Notes: generated from the letters alone by a model not told the origin. DNA of 64,000 bases from an uncultured Prevotella sp. (GCA_900553465.1 USDT01000008.1:1-64000); one strand, 5' to 3'; shown: positions 54,540 to 64,000, numbered from the stretch's first letter. Numbers and translations: made by a program.

Positions 54540-56005
54540 ATAATAAGTTATACGGAAACCTGATTTTTGAGTTGTCACACGAAGGACGCAAGGGTTACTC
54601 GCTGCCTCAGAACAAATTCGGCAATTACGAACTGCCGGAATGTGCACGCAGAAAGACCGATGCCGAACTGCCGGAATGTGACGAGCTCACTGTAGTACGC
54701 CACTACACAAACCACAGTGAAAACAACTTCGGAGTAAACAACGGATTCTATCCGCTGGGCAGCTGCACAATGAAATACAACCCGATAATCAATGAAGAGA
54801 TTGCATCAATGGCCGGATTTGCCGGACTGCACCCTCTTCAACCGTCAGAAACATGCCAGGGCGCACTCGAAGCATACTACAAAATGCAGAAAGCTCTGTC
54901 AGACATAACCGGCCTGAGCGAGTTCACACTCAATCCGTTTGCCGGAGCCCACGGCGAGCTCACCGGTCTTATGATTATCCGTGCATATCATCAGCATAAC
55001 AAAGACTATAAACGTACCAAGGTCCTCGTGCCCGATTCAGCTCACGGCACCAACCCTGCATCGGCAGCTGTTTGTGGTCTGGAGGTTGTTGAAGTGAAAA
55101 GTACGGCAGACGGACTTGTTGATGTGGAAGATCTGAAGACCCATCTCGACGATACCATTGCCGGCATGATGATGACCAATCCTAACACTCTCGGACTGTT
55201 CGAAAGCGAAATTCCCGAGATAGCACGTCTTGTGCATGATTGTGGAGCGCTCATGTATTACGATGGAGCAAACCTCAACCCAATGCTCGGAGCATGCCGT
55301 CCGGGCGATATGGGCTTTGACGTCATGCACATAAACCTCCACAAGACATTCTCAACTCCACACGGAGGAGGCGGTCCCGGTTCCGGTCCAGTAGGTGTGG
55401 GCAAAGGTCTTGAACAGTTCCTTCCACACCCAAGAGTTGTCAAAGAAGGCACAGAATATAAACTCGACGCCGAATTCACCGGTATCAGCGTAGGCGAATT
55501 CCTCGGCAATTTCGCTGTGATGCTGCGCGCATATACATATATCCTGTCACTCGGCAAGGAGAATCTGCCGATGGTAGGACCGCTAGCAACACTCAACGCC
55601 AACTACATCAAAGAATCTCTCAAGGATGCTTACGAACTTCCTATAGCCGGAGTATGCAAACACGAATTCGTGTTCAACGGTCTCAAAGACAAGAGCACTG
55701 GTGTCACCACAATGGATGTTGCCAAACGCCTGCTTGACTACGGCTACCATGCACCAACCATCTACTTCCCACTTCTGTTCCATGAGGCAATGATGATAGA
55801 GCCCACAGAGAACGAAAGCATCGAGACACTCGACAGCTTCATCGACGTGATGCACCGCATAGCAAAGGAAGCCATCGAAAATCCGGAGGTTGTAAAGACA
55901 GCTCCGCACAATACTCCAATAGGCCGTGTTGACGATGTTCTTGCAGCCAAGCATCCGGTTCTGACATACAAACAGATGATATCAGACGAACAGAACAATG
56001 GTTAA
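54536..56005 (+). CDS. gcvPB: Glycine dehydrogenase (decarboxylating) subunit 2
   Basis: 489 residues. The PLP lysine is Lys270 in HINLHKTFSTPHGGGGPG. Other signatures are YPLGSCTMKYNP, PDSAHGTNPASAAVCG and YYDGANLNPMLG. It is the catalytic half of the split P protein and works with GcvPA. It overlaps both neighbours (4 bp with gcvPA, 8 bp with lpd), so P1, P2 and L proteins are tightly coupled. Confidence 0.97.
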   Translation: MNNKLYGNLIFELSHEGRKGYSLPQNKFGNYELPECARRKTDAELPECDELTVVRHYTNHSENNFGVNNGFYPLGSCTMKYNPIINEEIASMAGFAGLHPLQPSETCQGALEAYYKMQKALSDITGLSEFTLNPFAGAHGELTGLMIIRAYHQHNKDYKRTKVLVPDSAHGTNPASAAVCGLEVVEVKSTADGLVDVEDLKTHLDDTIAGMMMTNPNTLGLFESEIPEIARLVHDCGALMYYDGANLNPMLGACRPGDMGFDVMHINLHKTFSTPHGGGGPGSGPVGVGKGLEQFLPHPRVVKEGTEYKLDAEFTGISVGEFLGNFAVMLRAYTYILSLGKENLPMVGPLATLNANYIKESLKDAYELPIAGVCKHEFVFNGLKDKSTGVTTMDVAKRLLDYGYHAPTIYFPLLFHEAMMIEPTENESIETLDSFIDVMHRIAKEAIENPEVVKTAPHNTPIGRVDDVLAAKHPVLTYKQMISDEQNNG

Positions 56006-57359
56006 AAGCGATCTTATAATCATAGGCAGCGGGCCGGGCGGATATCGTTCGGCCTGCTATGCTGCTGCCCACGGACTGACGGTCACCATATTCGAATCGG
56101 CACAGGCCGGCGGAACGTGTCTCAACTGCGGCTGCATCCCCACAAAATCATTGTGCCGCAATGCAGAGATACTCGACACTCTGCGCGACGCTGATACATT
56201 CGGACTTGACTCGCTGAGCTTCAGCCTCAACTTTGACAAGATAATGGAGCGCAAGAACTCAGTCGTCGCCCAACTGCGCGGCGGTGTGGAAGCACTCATG
56301 AAATCGCCGGGCATAACATTCATACAAAAGAAAGCCACACTGACTGCCAGTCACACGGTTGTAACGGATGATGAGGAATACACTGCCGACAACATAATCA
56401 TCGCCACCGGCTCACGCGCCAAGATTCCGCCAATCAACGGCACACAACTCCCAGGAGTAATCACTTCTACTGAGATGTTAGATGTAAAAGCTGCTCCGAA
56501 ACGTCTGTGCATTGTCGGTGCAGGAGTCATAGGTATGGAGTTTGCTTCAGCATTCAGCAGTTTCGGAAGCGAAGTCACTGTCGTGGAATTCATGAAAGAA
56601 GCCCTGCCTACACTCGACAGCGACATAGCCAAACGTCTGCGCCAGACCATCAGCAAGCGCGAGGTGACATTCCACATGCAGGCTGCCGTGAAAGAGATAG
56701 AAGAGAAAACCGGTGAGAACGGAGAGCGTACACTCAACGTGATAATAGAAAAGAAAGGCAAGCCTCTCAATGTTGAGGCCGACACTGTACTCATAGCCAC
56801 CGGTCGCGCAGCAAATACCGAAGGCATAGGACTTGAGGAGGCAGGCGTCGAATTCGACAGGAAAGGCATACATACCGACGACCACTTCGCCACCAACGTG
56901 CCCAACATATATGCCATAGGCGACGTGAACGGCAAGTGCATGCTTGCACATGCCGCCACATTCCAAGGCCTGCACGTAGTGAACCACATACTCGGACAGA
57001 CTGACAACATATGTCCCGACATCATGCCTTCGGCCATATTCACCAATCCCGAAGCCGCATCCGTTGGTCTGAGTGAGGACCGCTGCAAGGAACTCGGTCT
57101 GGAATACACATGCAAGAAGGGTTTCTTCCGTGCCAACGGCAAGGCTCTCGCCATGAACGAGACCGACGGAATGGTAAAACTCATCTGCGATTCCAACAAT
57201 AAGATAATAGGCTGTCACATCTTCGGAGCGCACGCTTCCGACATGGTACAGGAGATAACGGCTCTCATGAACACCGGTACCACAACGCGCCAGCTTGCAG
57301 ACATCATCCATATCCACCCCACCCTTTCGGAAACACTCTGCGACATGTGCCTCGACTAA
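55998..57359 (+). CDS. lpd: Dihydrolipoyl dehydrogenase
   Basis: 453 residues. FAD motif IIIGSGPGGYRSACYAA, redox disulfide GGTCLNCGCIPTKS (Cys41 and Cys46; Cys44 is an extra cysteine), NAD motif CIVGAGVIGMEFASAF, and the C-terminal catalytic HIHPTLSE. It re-oxidises the dihydrolipoyl H protein and completes the glycine cleavage operon. The gene overlaps gcvPB by 8 bp and ends before a strong terminator. Confidence 0.96.
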   Translation: MVKSDLIIIGSGPGGYRSACYAAAHGLTVTIFESAQAGGTCLNCGCIPTKSLCRNAEILDTLRDADTFGLDSLSFSLNFDKIMERKNSVVAQLRGGVEALMKSPGITFIQKKATLTASHTVVTDDEEYTADNIIIATGSRAKIPPINGTQLPGVITSTEMLDVKAAPKRLCIVGAGVIGMEFASAFSSFGSEVTVVEFMKEALPTLDSDIAKRLRQTISKREVTFHMQAAVKEIEEKTGENGERTLNVIIEKKGKPLNVEADTVLIATGRAANTEGIGLEEAGVEFDRKGIHTDDHFATNVPNIYAIGDVNGKCMLAHAATFQGLHVVNHILGQTDNICPDIMPSAIFTNPEAASVGLSEDRCKELGLEYTCKKGFFRANGKALAMNETDGMVKLICDSNNKIIGCHIFGAHASDMVQEITALMNTGTTTRQLADIIHIHPTLSETLCDMCLD

Positions 57360-57375
57360 TCCTACTATTCAAAGT

Positions 57376-57429
57376 GTCCGGCAACAGTCATCACGTCCAC
57401 AAACGGACGTACATGCCTGTCGCCGGACA
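57376..57429 (+). terminator. Terminator of the gcv operon
   Basis: The arms around TGTCCGGC (57375-57382) and GCCGGACA (57422-57429) pair, and the loop contains a second hairpin (ACGTCC/GGACGT). TTTTCTTTTTC follows. Confidence 0.75.
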
Positions 57430-57594
57430 TTTTCTTTTTCTATACATTATTTATATTACCGACACCGGACACACATTCTTATTGTCAGCCGTCACCATAC
57501 TTACAATAAGCCGGCCAAACAATCTGATACCGTTTGGCACACTATTTGCATAATACATGCATAGACGAAAACAATTAAAAAACATATTCATATT

Positions 57595-59649
57595 ATGCAA
57601 AAAGGAAATATCGGGGTTACAACAGAGAACATCTTCCCCGTGATTAAAAAGTTTCTCTATTCCGATCATGAAATATTTCTGCGCGAGATGGTGTCAAACG
57701 CTGTCGATGCAACACAGAAAATAAAGACTCTGGCAGAGCGCGGCGACTTCAAAGGCGAATTGGGAGATTTGACCGTACGCATCAGTCTTGACACCGACAA
57801 AGGCACGCTGACATTCAGCGACCACGGTATTGGTATGACAGAAGAGGAAATCGACAGATACATCAATCAGATAGCATTCTCCGGCGTAAACGACTTCCTT
57901 GACAAATACAAGGACAACGCCAACGCCATCATAGGCCACTTCGGTCTTGGTTTCTACTCATCGTTCATGGTGAGCAAGAAGGTTGAAATCGTGACCAAGA
58001 GCTACAAGGAAGGTTCCAAGGCAGTAAAATGGAGCTGCGACGGAAGTCCTGAGTTCGAAATCACCGACTCCGAAAGAGAAAACCGCGGAACTGACATCAT
58101 CCTCTACATTGACGACGACTGCAAGGAATTCCTCGACAAATACAAAATACAGGAACTGCTCAACAAGTACTGCAAATTCATGGCCGTACCGGTAGCCTTC
58201 GGCAAAAAGACCGAATGGAAAGACGGAAAGCAGGTGGATACAGCCGAGGACAACGTCATCAACAGCGTTGAACCATTGTGGACCAAAGCACCGAGCACAC
58301 TGAAGGACGAGGATTACAAGTCGTTCTATCGCACACTCTATCCGATGCAGGACGAACCTTTGTTCTGGATTCACCTGAATGTTGACTATCCGTTCAACCT
58401 CACCGGTATTCTCTACTTCCCACGCATCAGCTCAAACCTCGAACTGCAGCGCAACAAGATACAGCTCTACTGCAACCAGGTATTCGTCACAGATCAGGTG
58501 GAAGGAATCGTACCAGAGTTCCTCACTCTGCTCCACGGAGTTATCGACTCACCGGACATCCCGCTGAACGTAAGCCGTTCTTACCTGCAGAGCGATGCAA
58601 ATGTGAAGAAGATTTCAACCTATATCACAAAGAAGGTTGCCGACCGTCTGAACAGCATTTTCCAGGAAAACCGCAAGGAATATGAGGAGAAATGGGATGC
58701 ACTGAAGATATTCATCAACTACGGTATGCTGTCCAAGGACGACTTCTACGACCGTGCAAAAGACTTCGCACTGTTCAAGGACACAGAGGGCAAGTACTTT
58801 ACATACGACGAATACAAAACCCTCATCAAGGACAACCAGACCGACAAGGACGGACAACTGGTATATCTGTATGCCAACGACAAGGAAGGTCAGTACAGTT
58901 ACATCGAAGCAGCCAAGGCCAAAGGCTACAGTGTGCTGCTGCTCGACGGACAGCTTGACGTGCCGATGATATCAATGCTGGAGCAGAAATTTGAGAAGAG
59001 CCGCTTCACACGCGTCGACAGCGACACCACCGACCGTCTGATAATAAAGGAGGACAATAAAGACAACGAACTCGACTCTGACAGCAACGACAATCTGTCA
59101 CTGGTGTTCCGCTCACAGATGCCAAAGCTCGAGAAGACAGAATTCAACATCGAGGTACAGTCGCTCGGCGAGGAATCACTGCCGGTACTCATCACCCAGA
59201 GCGAATACATGAGACGTATGAAGGACATCAGCCAATATCAGGCCGGTATGGCATTCTACGCCCAGATGCCCGACTCCTACACCATCGTGCTCAACAGCGA
59301 CCACAAGCTCATCAAGAACATTCTGGAGGACGAGAAGGCAAAATGCGCCGAACAGCTCAAGCCAATCAACAGCGAGATAAAAGGTCTCGAGGCTCGTCTG
59401 GCCGCACTCCATCAGACACAGAACGGCAAGAAGCCGGAAGAAATCACACAGGAGGAGAAGGACGACGTGAAGAACACCGAGAAATCTGTTGCCGAGCAGC
59501 GCGACAAGAAGAAACAGATAATTGCCGACTACGCCAAGGACAACAAGATTGTGCATCAGCTCATCGACCTGGCACTGCTCCAGAACGGCATGCTTAAGGG
59601 TGCTGCGCTCAACTCGTTCCTGAAACGTTCGGTTGATCTGATAGGATAA
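57595..59649 (+). CDS. htpG: Chaperone HtpG (Hsp90)
   Basis: 684 residues. The N-terminal ATPase domain shows the GHKL motifs: FLREMVSNAVDATQKIKTL (conserved Glu/Asn-helix), FSDHGIGMTEEEI and GHFGLGFYSSFMVS. The middle domain has YFPRISSNLELQRNKIQLYCNQVFVTD and SPDIPLNVSRSYLQSD. The C-terminal dimerisation domain is long and charged, with a coiled-coil-like stretch (about 600-650), as in Bacteroidetes HtpG. It is an ATP-dependent chaperone of stressed or maturing proteins. The gene stands alone and ends with a terminator. Confidence 0.97.
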   Translation: MQKGNIGVTTENIFPVIKKFLYSDHEIFLREMVSNAVDATQKIKTLAERGDFKGELGDLTVRISLDTDKGTLTFSDHGIGMTEEEIDRYINQIAFSGVNDFLDKYKDNANAIIGHFGLGFYSSFMVSKKVEIVTKSYKEGSKAVKWSCDGSPEFEITDSERENRGTDIILYIDDDCKEFLDKYKIQELLNKYCKFMAVPVAFGKKTEWKDGKQVDTAEDNVINSVEPLWTKAPSTLKDEDYKSFYRTLYPMQDEPLFWIHLNVDYPFNLTGILYFPRISSNLELQRNKIQLYCNQVFVTDQVEGIVPEFLTLLHGVIDSPDIPLNVSRSYLQSDANVKKISTYITKKVADRLNSIFQENRKEYEEKWDALKIFINYGMLSKDDFYDRAKDFALFKDTEGKYFTYDEYKTLIKDNQTDKDGQLVYLYANDKEGQYSYIEAAKAKGYSVLLLDGQLDVPMISMLEQKFEKSRFTRVDSDTTDRLIIKEDNKDNELDSDSNDNLSLVFRSQMPKLEKTEFNIEVQSLGEESLPVLITQSEYMRRMKDISQYQAGMAFYAQMPDSYTIVLNSDHKLIKNILEDEKAKCAEQLKPINSEIKGLEARLAALHQTQNGKKPEEITQEEKDDVKNTEKSVAEQRDKKKQIIADYAKDNKIVHQLIDLALLQNGMLKGAALNSFLKRSVDLIG

Positions 59650-59708
59650 TCAGACATATAATGAAACAATAACATTTATAAGTAATCTACCTTATAAACA
59701 CATCATCA

Positions 59709-59740
59709 GGCTCGGGATACATTTTCGTGTATCCCGAGCC
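59709..59740 (+). terminator. Terminator of htpG
   Basis: GGCTCGGGATAC (59709-59720) pairs perfectly with GTATCCCGAGCC (59729-59740) around an 8-nt loop, followed by a T-rich tract. Confidence 0.9.
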
Positions 59741-59969
59741 TTCGTATTTTATCCCCCAGACAAAAGAAATATAGAAACTATAGACATGATGTAGTACTTG
59801 TTTTTCTATTCATAAAATACCATAATAATGCCTGAAAACTTCTGACAGCGCGAAATAGTATAAGCGTAACATCATATTTGCTCACGAAATAATACATTAA
59901 CGCAGAACAATCAATAAATCATCACCGCGAGAGCGGAACATATTTCACAAAAGTTCCATCACTTATCAT

Positions 59970-60500
59970 TATCGGTATTTTTAAAGAAAACCCGAGCGAC
60001 ATACTTACAGATTTTCTTGACTTTTTTTTGACAAAATAAAATCGCAAAAGAGATGTTACGGAATGTTAAATCAAGCATTACAAAAGCTATCTTACCACGT
60101 ACAACATTGCCATATACCATATATTGCAATCCGGAATAATTCGCCATACATTCTGACTATGCCTATATTAGCCGGTGGTTTCGTCCGTTTGAGGGTGTGA
60201 TATTGCGTGTTTCAGGCCCTGAAATGGGCAATATCACATGCTAAAACGATACTTATTACAGAACAGAAAAATAGTCTTTAAATATAAATTGCTGATGTTC
60301 AATAACTTACCAAACCTTCTTATTTCTCGCGTATTTGTGTCCGAAGAAAAGTCTATACGAAAATATTCATTTATTTTTTGGGGTAGAACAGAAAACTCAG
60401 AAGGAAAAATCACAGTATGCTGAAAATCTGTAAGTAGCCTATATTGGTCTCATTTCAACAGAGAATAACAATACTATTTGGGAATTGAATCCGCAACTTT
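59970..60500 (+). repeat. Dispersed 0.5-kb intergenic repeat, copy B
   Basis: The core runs from ACTTACAGATTTTC (60003-60016) to GAAAATCTGTAAGT (60422-60435), again exactly 433 bp, with perfectly matching arms. Compared with copy A, one base pair of the arms is swapped on both sides. It shares TTTTTAAAGAAAACCCG on its left, TTGACTTTTTTTTGACAAAATAAA-type sequence inside, GAGGGTGTGATATTG units, CATGCTAAAACG and GGGGTAGAACAGAAAACTCAG, and a right flank AACAATACTATTTGGG that recurs in copy D. The 61-codon frame at 60238-60423 is not conserved in C or D. Confidence 0.85.
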
Positions 60501-60599
60501 CTATCGAAACTCATCTCCGCGGAATATCTTCTGAACAGAAATAAAATTATCAAAAACATAAAAAAGAGACAAAAACACGATTATTCGCATATAATCCAT

Positions 60600-60607
60600 T
60601 AATTTTG
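60600..60607 (+). promoter_or_regulatory. -7 box of the GH2 gene
   Basis: TAATTTTG fits TAnnTTTG and lies 109 bases before the chosen GH2 start codon. Confidence 0.55.
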
Positions 60608-60716
60608 TACGGTCTGGTATGTCCCCCAATACAACATGCCATACACCTATAACCAATTACTACAAACATCCTTACAATTCATAAGGACATTACTAACCTA
60701 TAAAAAGACAAAGCAG

Positions 60717-63560
60717 ATGAAAAAGGCATATCTTTTATTTCTCCTGCTTATGCTATGCATAAACACACCGACAAAAGCAAAAGACGCGTCAAGAAAAACT
60801 ATCAGTCTGTCTGGTACATGGACATTCTGCACTGACGAACAGAATGCCGGAATCACACAACAATTCTGGAAAAAGACATTCACTGACAATGTATTACTGC
60901 CCGGAACGACAGACACTAACAGAAAGGGGAAAAAGAATAACAAAAAGAACGAAACTACCTATCTGTCACGACGGTACACATATCAGGGCCCGGCATGGTA
61001 CAGTCGCGAAGTGGTCATCCCGAAGGATTGGAAAGACAAGCATGCCGTATTATTTCTGGAACGCACACGCCCGTCAATGATGTGGATTGACGGACATTAT
61101 GTCGGAGCATGCAACAGCATATCCACGCCCCACAGATATGATATAAGCAAGTACAGCACTCCGGGCAGACACAGAATCACAATACGCGTGGACAACGGCG
61201 AGAGCATCCCCTCACAGATACGCTCCAGTTCACATGCGTGCACGGAATCAACACAGACAAATTGGAACGGTATCATCGGACGTATGGAACTTCAGGCCAC
61301 AAACAGGCTGTACATAGAGTACGTGAAAACCTATCCGTCTGTAGAAACACGCTCCGTCAGACTGCGGATAAAGCTCTCTGACGCATCCGGAATAGGCAAC
61401 AGGAGAATAGACATCTCGGCAAAATCCTTCAACTCGCCGAAGTCACACAAAGCAGGAACCACCACGTTGCAACTGGAGGAAGGCCGAAAAGAATACGAAC
61501 TGACATACCGGCTGGGGGATGATGCGCAATTATGGAGCGAGGCTTCACCCGCGCTTTACCGTCTGAAGGTATCGATTGTCGGTGTTGACGAACTGGAAAC
61601 AACATTCGGGCTTCGCGAATTCAAGGCATCAGGCAGCCACTTTTTTATCAACGGCAACAAGACATTCCTTCGTGGTAAACACGACGCATGTGTATTTCCT
61701 CTTACCGCCCATACGGCGATGACCGTGAAAGAATGGCGCAGATACTTCAGAACGTGCAGACAATACGGCATCAACCACTGCCGCTTCCACTCATGGTGTC
61801 CTCCGCAAGCCTGCTTTGAGGCGGCCGACCTCGAGGGCATATATCTGCAACCGGAGTTGCCCATATGGGGAAGTTTCAAGAAAGAAAACACAGATCTGAT
61901 GGATTTTCTAATGAACGACGGGACCAGCATTCAGGAAGAATACAGCAACCACGCCTCCTTCGTACTCTTTGCTTTGGGCAACGAACTGAGCGGCGACATA
62001 AACATAATGAAGGATTTTGTGGAAAAATTCAGACAGAAGGAAGACAGACATCTTTATACTTATGGTTCGAACATCTTTCTCGGAAGCCGCGGACACATAC
62101 CAGGCGAGGATTTCCTCGTGACATGTAGAACCGGTACGGGCGACAAATATTCCACTCACGTGCGTGCCTCGTTCTCGTTTGCCGACGCCGAAGAAGGAGG
62201 CTATCTGAACAATACCTATCCCAACACAGAAATGAACTTCGACAAGGCCGCAAGTCTTTCAGCCGTTCCGGTGATAGGCCATGAGACAGGACAATTCCAG
62301 ACATATCCCGACTATCGAGAAATAAAGAAATACAAAGGAGTGCTTGCACCATGGAATATGGAAACTTTCTGCAAACGCCTCTACGACGCCGGAATGGGAC
62401 GGCAGGCCAAAGACTTCTTCAAGGCTTCCGGCGCATGGTCGGTAGAATTATACCGGGCCGATATCGAAATGAACCTGCGTTCCGACGGTATGGCAGGCTT
62501 CCAACTGCTCGATTTGCAGGACTATCCCGGACAAGGATCCGCATACGTTGGCATATTGGACGCATTCATGGACAGCAAAGGACTGATAAAACCAAAGAAA
62601 TGGAGAGAGTTCTGCGCAGAGGTCGTTCCGTTGTTCGTCATGAAAAAATACTGTTGGAGCGGACAGGAGACTTTCTGTGGCGAAATAAAAATAGCAAATT
62701 ACGGTGAAAAACAACTGGTCGGCAAACAGCTGAGTTGGACTCTGAAGAACGGACAGAAAGTCATTGCAAAAGGTACATCCGTCATACCCAAAGGCCTCGG
62801 ACTGCTGTCATGTGGCAACATCAGACTACCACTGCCTGACATCGACAAAGCCTGCAAGGCACAGTTAAGCCTGGAAATAGAGGGAACGCCATATCGTAAC
62901 TCATACCCGATATGGATATATCCGGCTTCAAAGAAAGCCGACACGGAGGGAATAATGATATCGCACGAACTAGACGACAAAACGCTCGCAAGACTGAAAC
63001 TGGGAGGCAAGGTGTTGCTGATGCCACGACGCAACAAATACCGTGATGTGACTGTGGGTGGACTGTTCCAGACCGACTACTGGAACTACCGCATGTTCAA
63101 GAGCATCTGCGACAACATCAAGAAAAAGGCATCGCCCGGGACATTGGGAATACTCACCGATCCGGAACACGGCATATTCGCTTCGTTCCCGACAGAAACA
63201 CATACCAACTGGCAATGGTATCCGATAATAAAGAACAGTTACCCTCTGATCATCGACCGTCTGCCACAAAACTACCGTCCCATCGTGCAGGTGATAGACA
63301 ACATTGAGCGTAACCATAAGTTGGGACTTATCATGGAATTCAGTGTGGACGGAGGCAGACTGCTACTCTGTATGGCCGATCTGGATGCTGCGAAAAATAC
63401 GCCAGAAGGTTTCCAACTGTATGCAAGCATACTGGAATATATGCACACCCCGGCCTTCGATCCGAATTTCTCACTGTCGTCAACATCCTTAATGGAACTG
63501 CTGTCAAAACAGGCTCATAGTGACAAGATAGATACGCTGAACAACATTTCTTATGATTAA
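60717..63560 (+). CDS. Glycoside hydrolase family 2 enzyme (beta-galactosidase/beta-glucuronidase-like), secreted
   Basis: 947 residues from the ATG at 60717, where MKKAYLLFLLLMLCINTPTKA is a good signal peptide; an upstream ATG at 60636 would spoil it. The N-terminal sugar-binding domain (LSGTWTF ... YTYQGPAWYSREVVIP, about 28-195), immunoglobulin-like domain (about 198-300) and TIM-barrel (about 305-560) are in GH2 order. The acid/base is Glu423 in ALGNELSGD and the likely nucleophile is Glu523 in VIGHETGQF. C-terminal beta domains follow. It probably acts on a plant or host glycan; the substrate cannot be fixed, and no SusC/SusD pair lies next to it. Confidence 0.88.
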   Translation: MKKAYLLFLLLMLCINTPTKAKDASRKTISLSGTWTFCTDEQNAGITQQFWKKTFTDNVLLPGTTDTNRKGKKNNKKNETTYLSRRYTYQGPAWYSREVVIPKDWKDKHAVLFLERTRPSMMWIDGHYVGACNSISTPHRYDISKYSTPGRHRITIRVDNGESIPSQIRSSSHACTESTQTNWNGIIGRMELQATNRLYIEYVKTYPSVETRSVRLRIKLSDASGIGNRRIDISAKSFNSPKSHKAGTTTLQLEEGRKEYELTYRLGDDAQLWSEASPALYRLKVSIVGVDELETTFGLREFKASGSHFFINGNKTFLRGKHDACVFPLTAHTAMTVKEWRRYFRTCRQYGINHCRFHSWCPPQACFEAADLEGIYLQPELPIWGSFKKENTDLMDFLMNDGTSIQEEYSNHASFVLFALGNELSGDINIMKDFVEKFRQKEDRHLYTYGSNIFLGSRGHIPGEDFLVTCRTGTGDKYSTHVRASFSFADAEEGGYLNNTYPNTEMNFDKAASLSAVPVIGHETGQFQTYPDYREIKKYKGVLAPWNMETFCKRLYDAGMGRQAKDFFKASGAWSVELYRADIEMNLRSDGMAGFQLLDLQDYPGQGSAYVGILDAFMDSKGLIKPKKWREFCAEVVPLFVMKKYCWSGQETFCGEIKIANYGEKQLVGKQLSWTLKNGQKVIAKGTSVIPKGLGLLSCGNIRLPLPDIDKACKAQLSLEIEGTPYRNSYPIWIYPASKKADTEGIMISHELDDKTLARLKLGGKVLLMPRRNKYRDVTVGGLFQTDYWNYRMFKSICDNIKKKASPGTLGILTDPEHGIFASFPTETHTNWQWYPIIKNSYPLIIDRLPQNYRPIVQVIDNIERNHKLGLIMEFSVDGGRLLLCMADLDAAKNTPEGFQLYASILEYMHTPAFDPNFSLSSTSLMELLSKQAHSDKIDTLNNISYD

Positions 63561-63910
63561 CGGACGGCAGACTGTGCACGCAATCTTCACAAACGGAGCA
63601 TAAATATACCGTCGAACAATGTAGAACAAAAACACAGAATACTTCCGGAAGTAAAATAATTTGTTTAAAAAATGACAAACCACAGACCTAAATAAAAACT
63701 TACAGATACATAATATACTTATGATACTTACCAACATTCTCAAGAAATAATTAATTCCTGTTTTGAATATATCTAGAAAGTGAACAATAAAAGATTATGC
63801 TGCACTTGGAAACCAAAGAGGCAGCTCTCTTTACACTCATCTGTATTATTTTTGCAGACGGGTGCAATCCTATAAGGATAAAAATAATGTAATACTGAAA
63901 CATATAAATA
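63561..63910. other. Intergenic region before the last gene
   Basis: 350 AT-rich bases. The only signal is a -7 box TATTTTTG (63847-63854), 56 bases before the next start codon. No hairpin terminator for the GH2 gene is evident. Confidence 0.5.
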
Positions 63911-64000
63911 ATGAAAAGGTTTATTATAAAATTATTCGCCTCAAGTTATCACTACTGGGTATGGAAACAAAAAAGAGAAGATGCATATTATAATACCTTC
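63911..64000 (+). CDS. Start of a gene that runs out of the window
   Basis: An ATG at 63911 opens a frame that continues to the last base: MKRFIIKLFASSYHYW and VWKQKREDAYYNTF. There is a suitable -7 box upstream. Thirty residues are too few to assign a function; the basic start and short hydrophobic segment do not make a clear signal peptide. Confidence 0.5.
   Translation, partial: MKRFIIKLFASSYHYWVWKQKREDAYYNTF

Larger units (their letters stand above)
59650..60716. other. Intergenic region with repeat copy B
   Basis: 1,067 bases between htpG and the GH2 gene. It holds the htpG terminator (59709-59740), repeat copy B (about 59970-60500), and the GH2 promoter (60600-60607). The segments between these are AT-rich, with no coding signal. 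Confidence 0.6.

Noticed and set aside
13..63990. tRNA, rRNA or CRISPR in the gaps
   Set aside because: I looked in all gaps over 200 bases for T-arm sequences such as GTTCGAATC, for regularly spaced direct repeats and for rRNA motifs and found none. The four large repeats are too long and too far apart for CRISPR.

Overview
The window is chromosomal DNA of a Bacteroidota bacterium, most likely a Prevotella-type Bacteroidales (inference). The reasons are: promoters of the TTTG-N19..21-TAnnTTTG kind in front of many genes; a TonB receptor with STN domain next to an ECF sigma factor and a FecR anti-sigma factor; a secreted metalloprotease with a short type IX secretion (T9SS) C-terminal signal; many SPII lipoproteins; DUF1573, DUF4494 and DUF2582 proteins; and a fused aspartokinase/homoserine dehydrogenase followed by a phosphoglycerate-mutase-like gene and thrC. 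I see no rRNA, tRNA, CRISPR array, transposase or phage gene.

Layout. 1-7.5 kb is surface biology: the 3' end of a secreted protein, a lipoprotein, and an operon of beta-barrel protein, ECF sigma, FecR anti-sigma and STN-TonB receptor (a trans-envelope signalling unit). 7.5-20.5 kb is mostly housekeeping: Nudix hydrolase, metallo-beta-lactamase-fold protein, MltG, GlnS with a TPR protein and DedA, ManC, DNA-binding-like proteins, AspS, DUF1573 and an EFR1-type ferredoxin. 20.5-24.7 kb is accessory: an M6 protease, two paralogous lipoproteins and a frameshifted JAB/JAMM-like gene. 24.7-38.9 kb holds YggS-DUF4494, an aminotransferase with a LolC/E-type permease, two tandem AMP-dependent acyl-CoA ligases, a Crp/Fnr regulator, LepA, YebC and PheT. 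38.9-43.6 kb is an AT-rich islet with an S41 protease and a GNAT acetyltransferase paired with a 65-residue protein. 43.6-59.7 kb is metabolic: an FAD-dependent oxidoreductase, the threonine operon, a complete lipoate ligase plus glycine cleavage operon (lplA-gcvT-gcvH-gcvPA-gcvPB-lpd), and HtpG. The right end holds a GH2 glycosidase and the start of another gene.

The most unusual element is a dispersed repeat of about 0.5 kb present four times in intergenic DNA (about 14.5-15.0, 24.1-24.6, 39.3-39.85 and 59.97-60.5 kb; two in each orientation). In the two best copies, 14-bp inverted arms lie at the ends of segments of identical length (433 bp), and a base change in one arm is matched by the complementary change in the other. 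Other points of interest are two 27-bp palindromes of the same design around the acyl-CoA ligase promoter, a terminator-like hairpin inside the gcv operon, a tandem 66/67-bp repeat upstream of lepA, the degraded JAB/lipoprotein locus, and the possible GNAT toxin-antitoxin pair.
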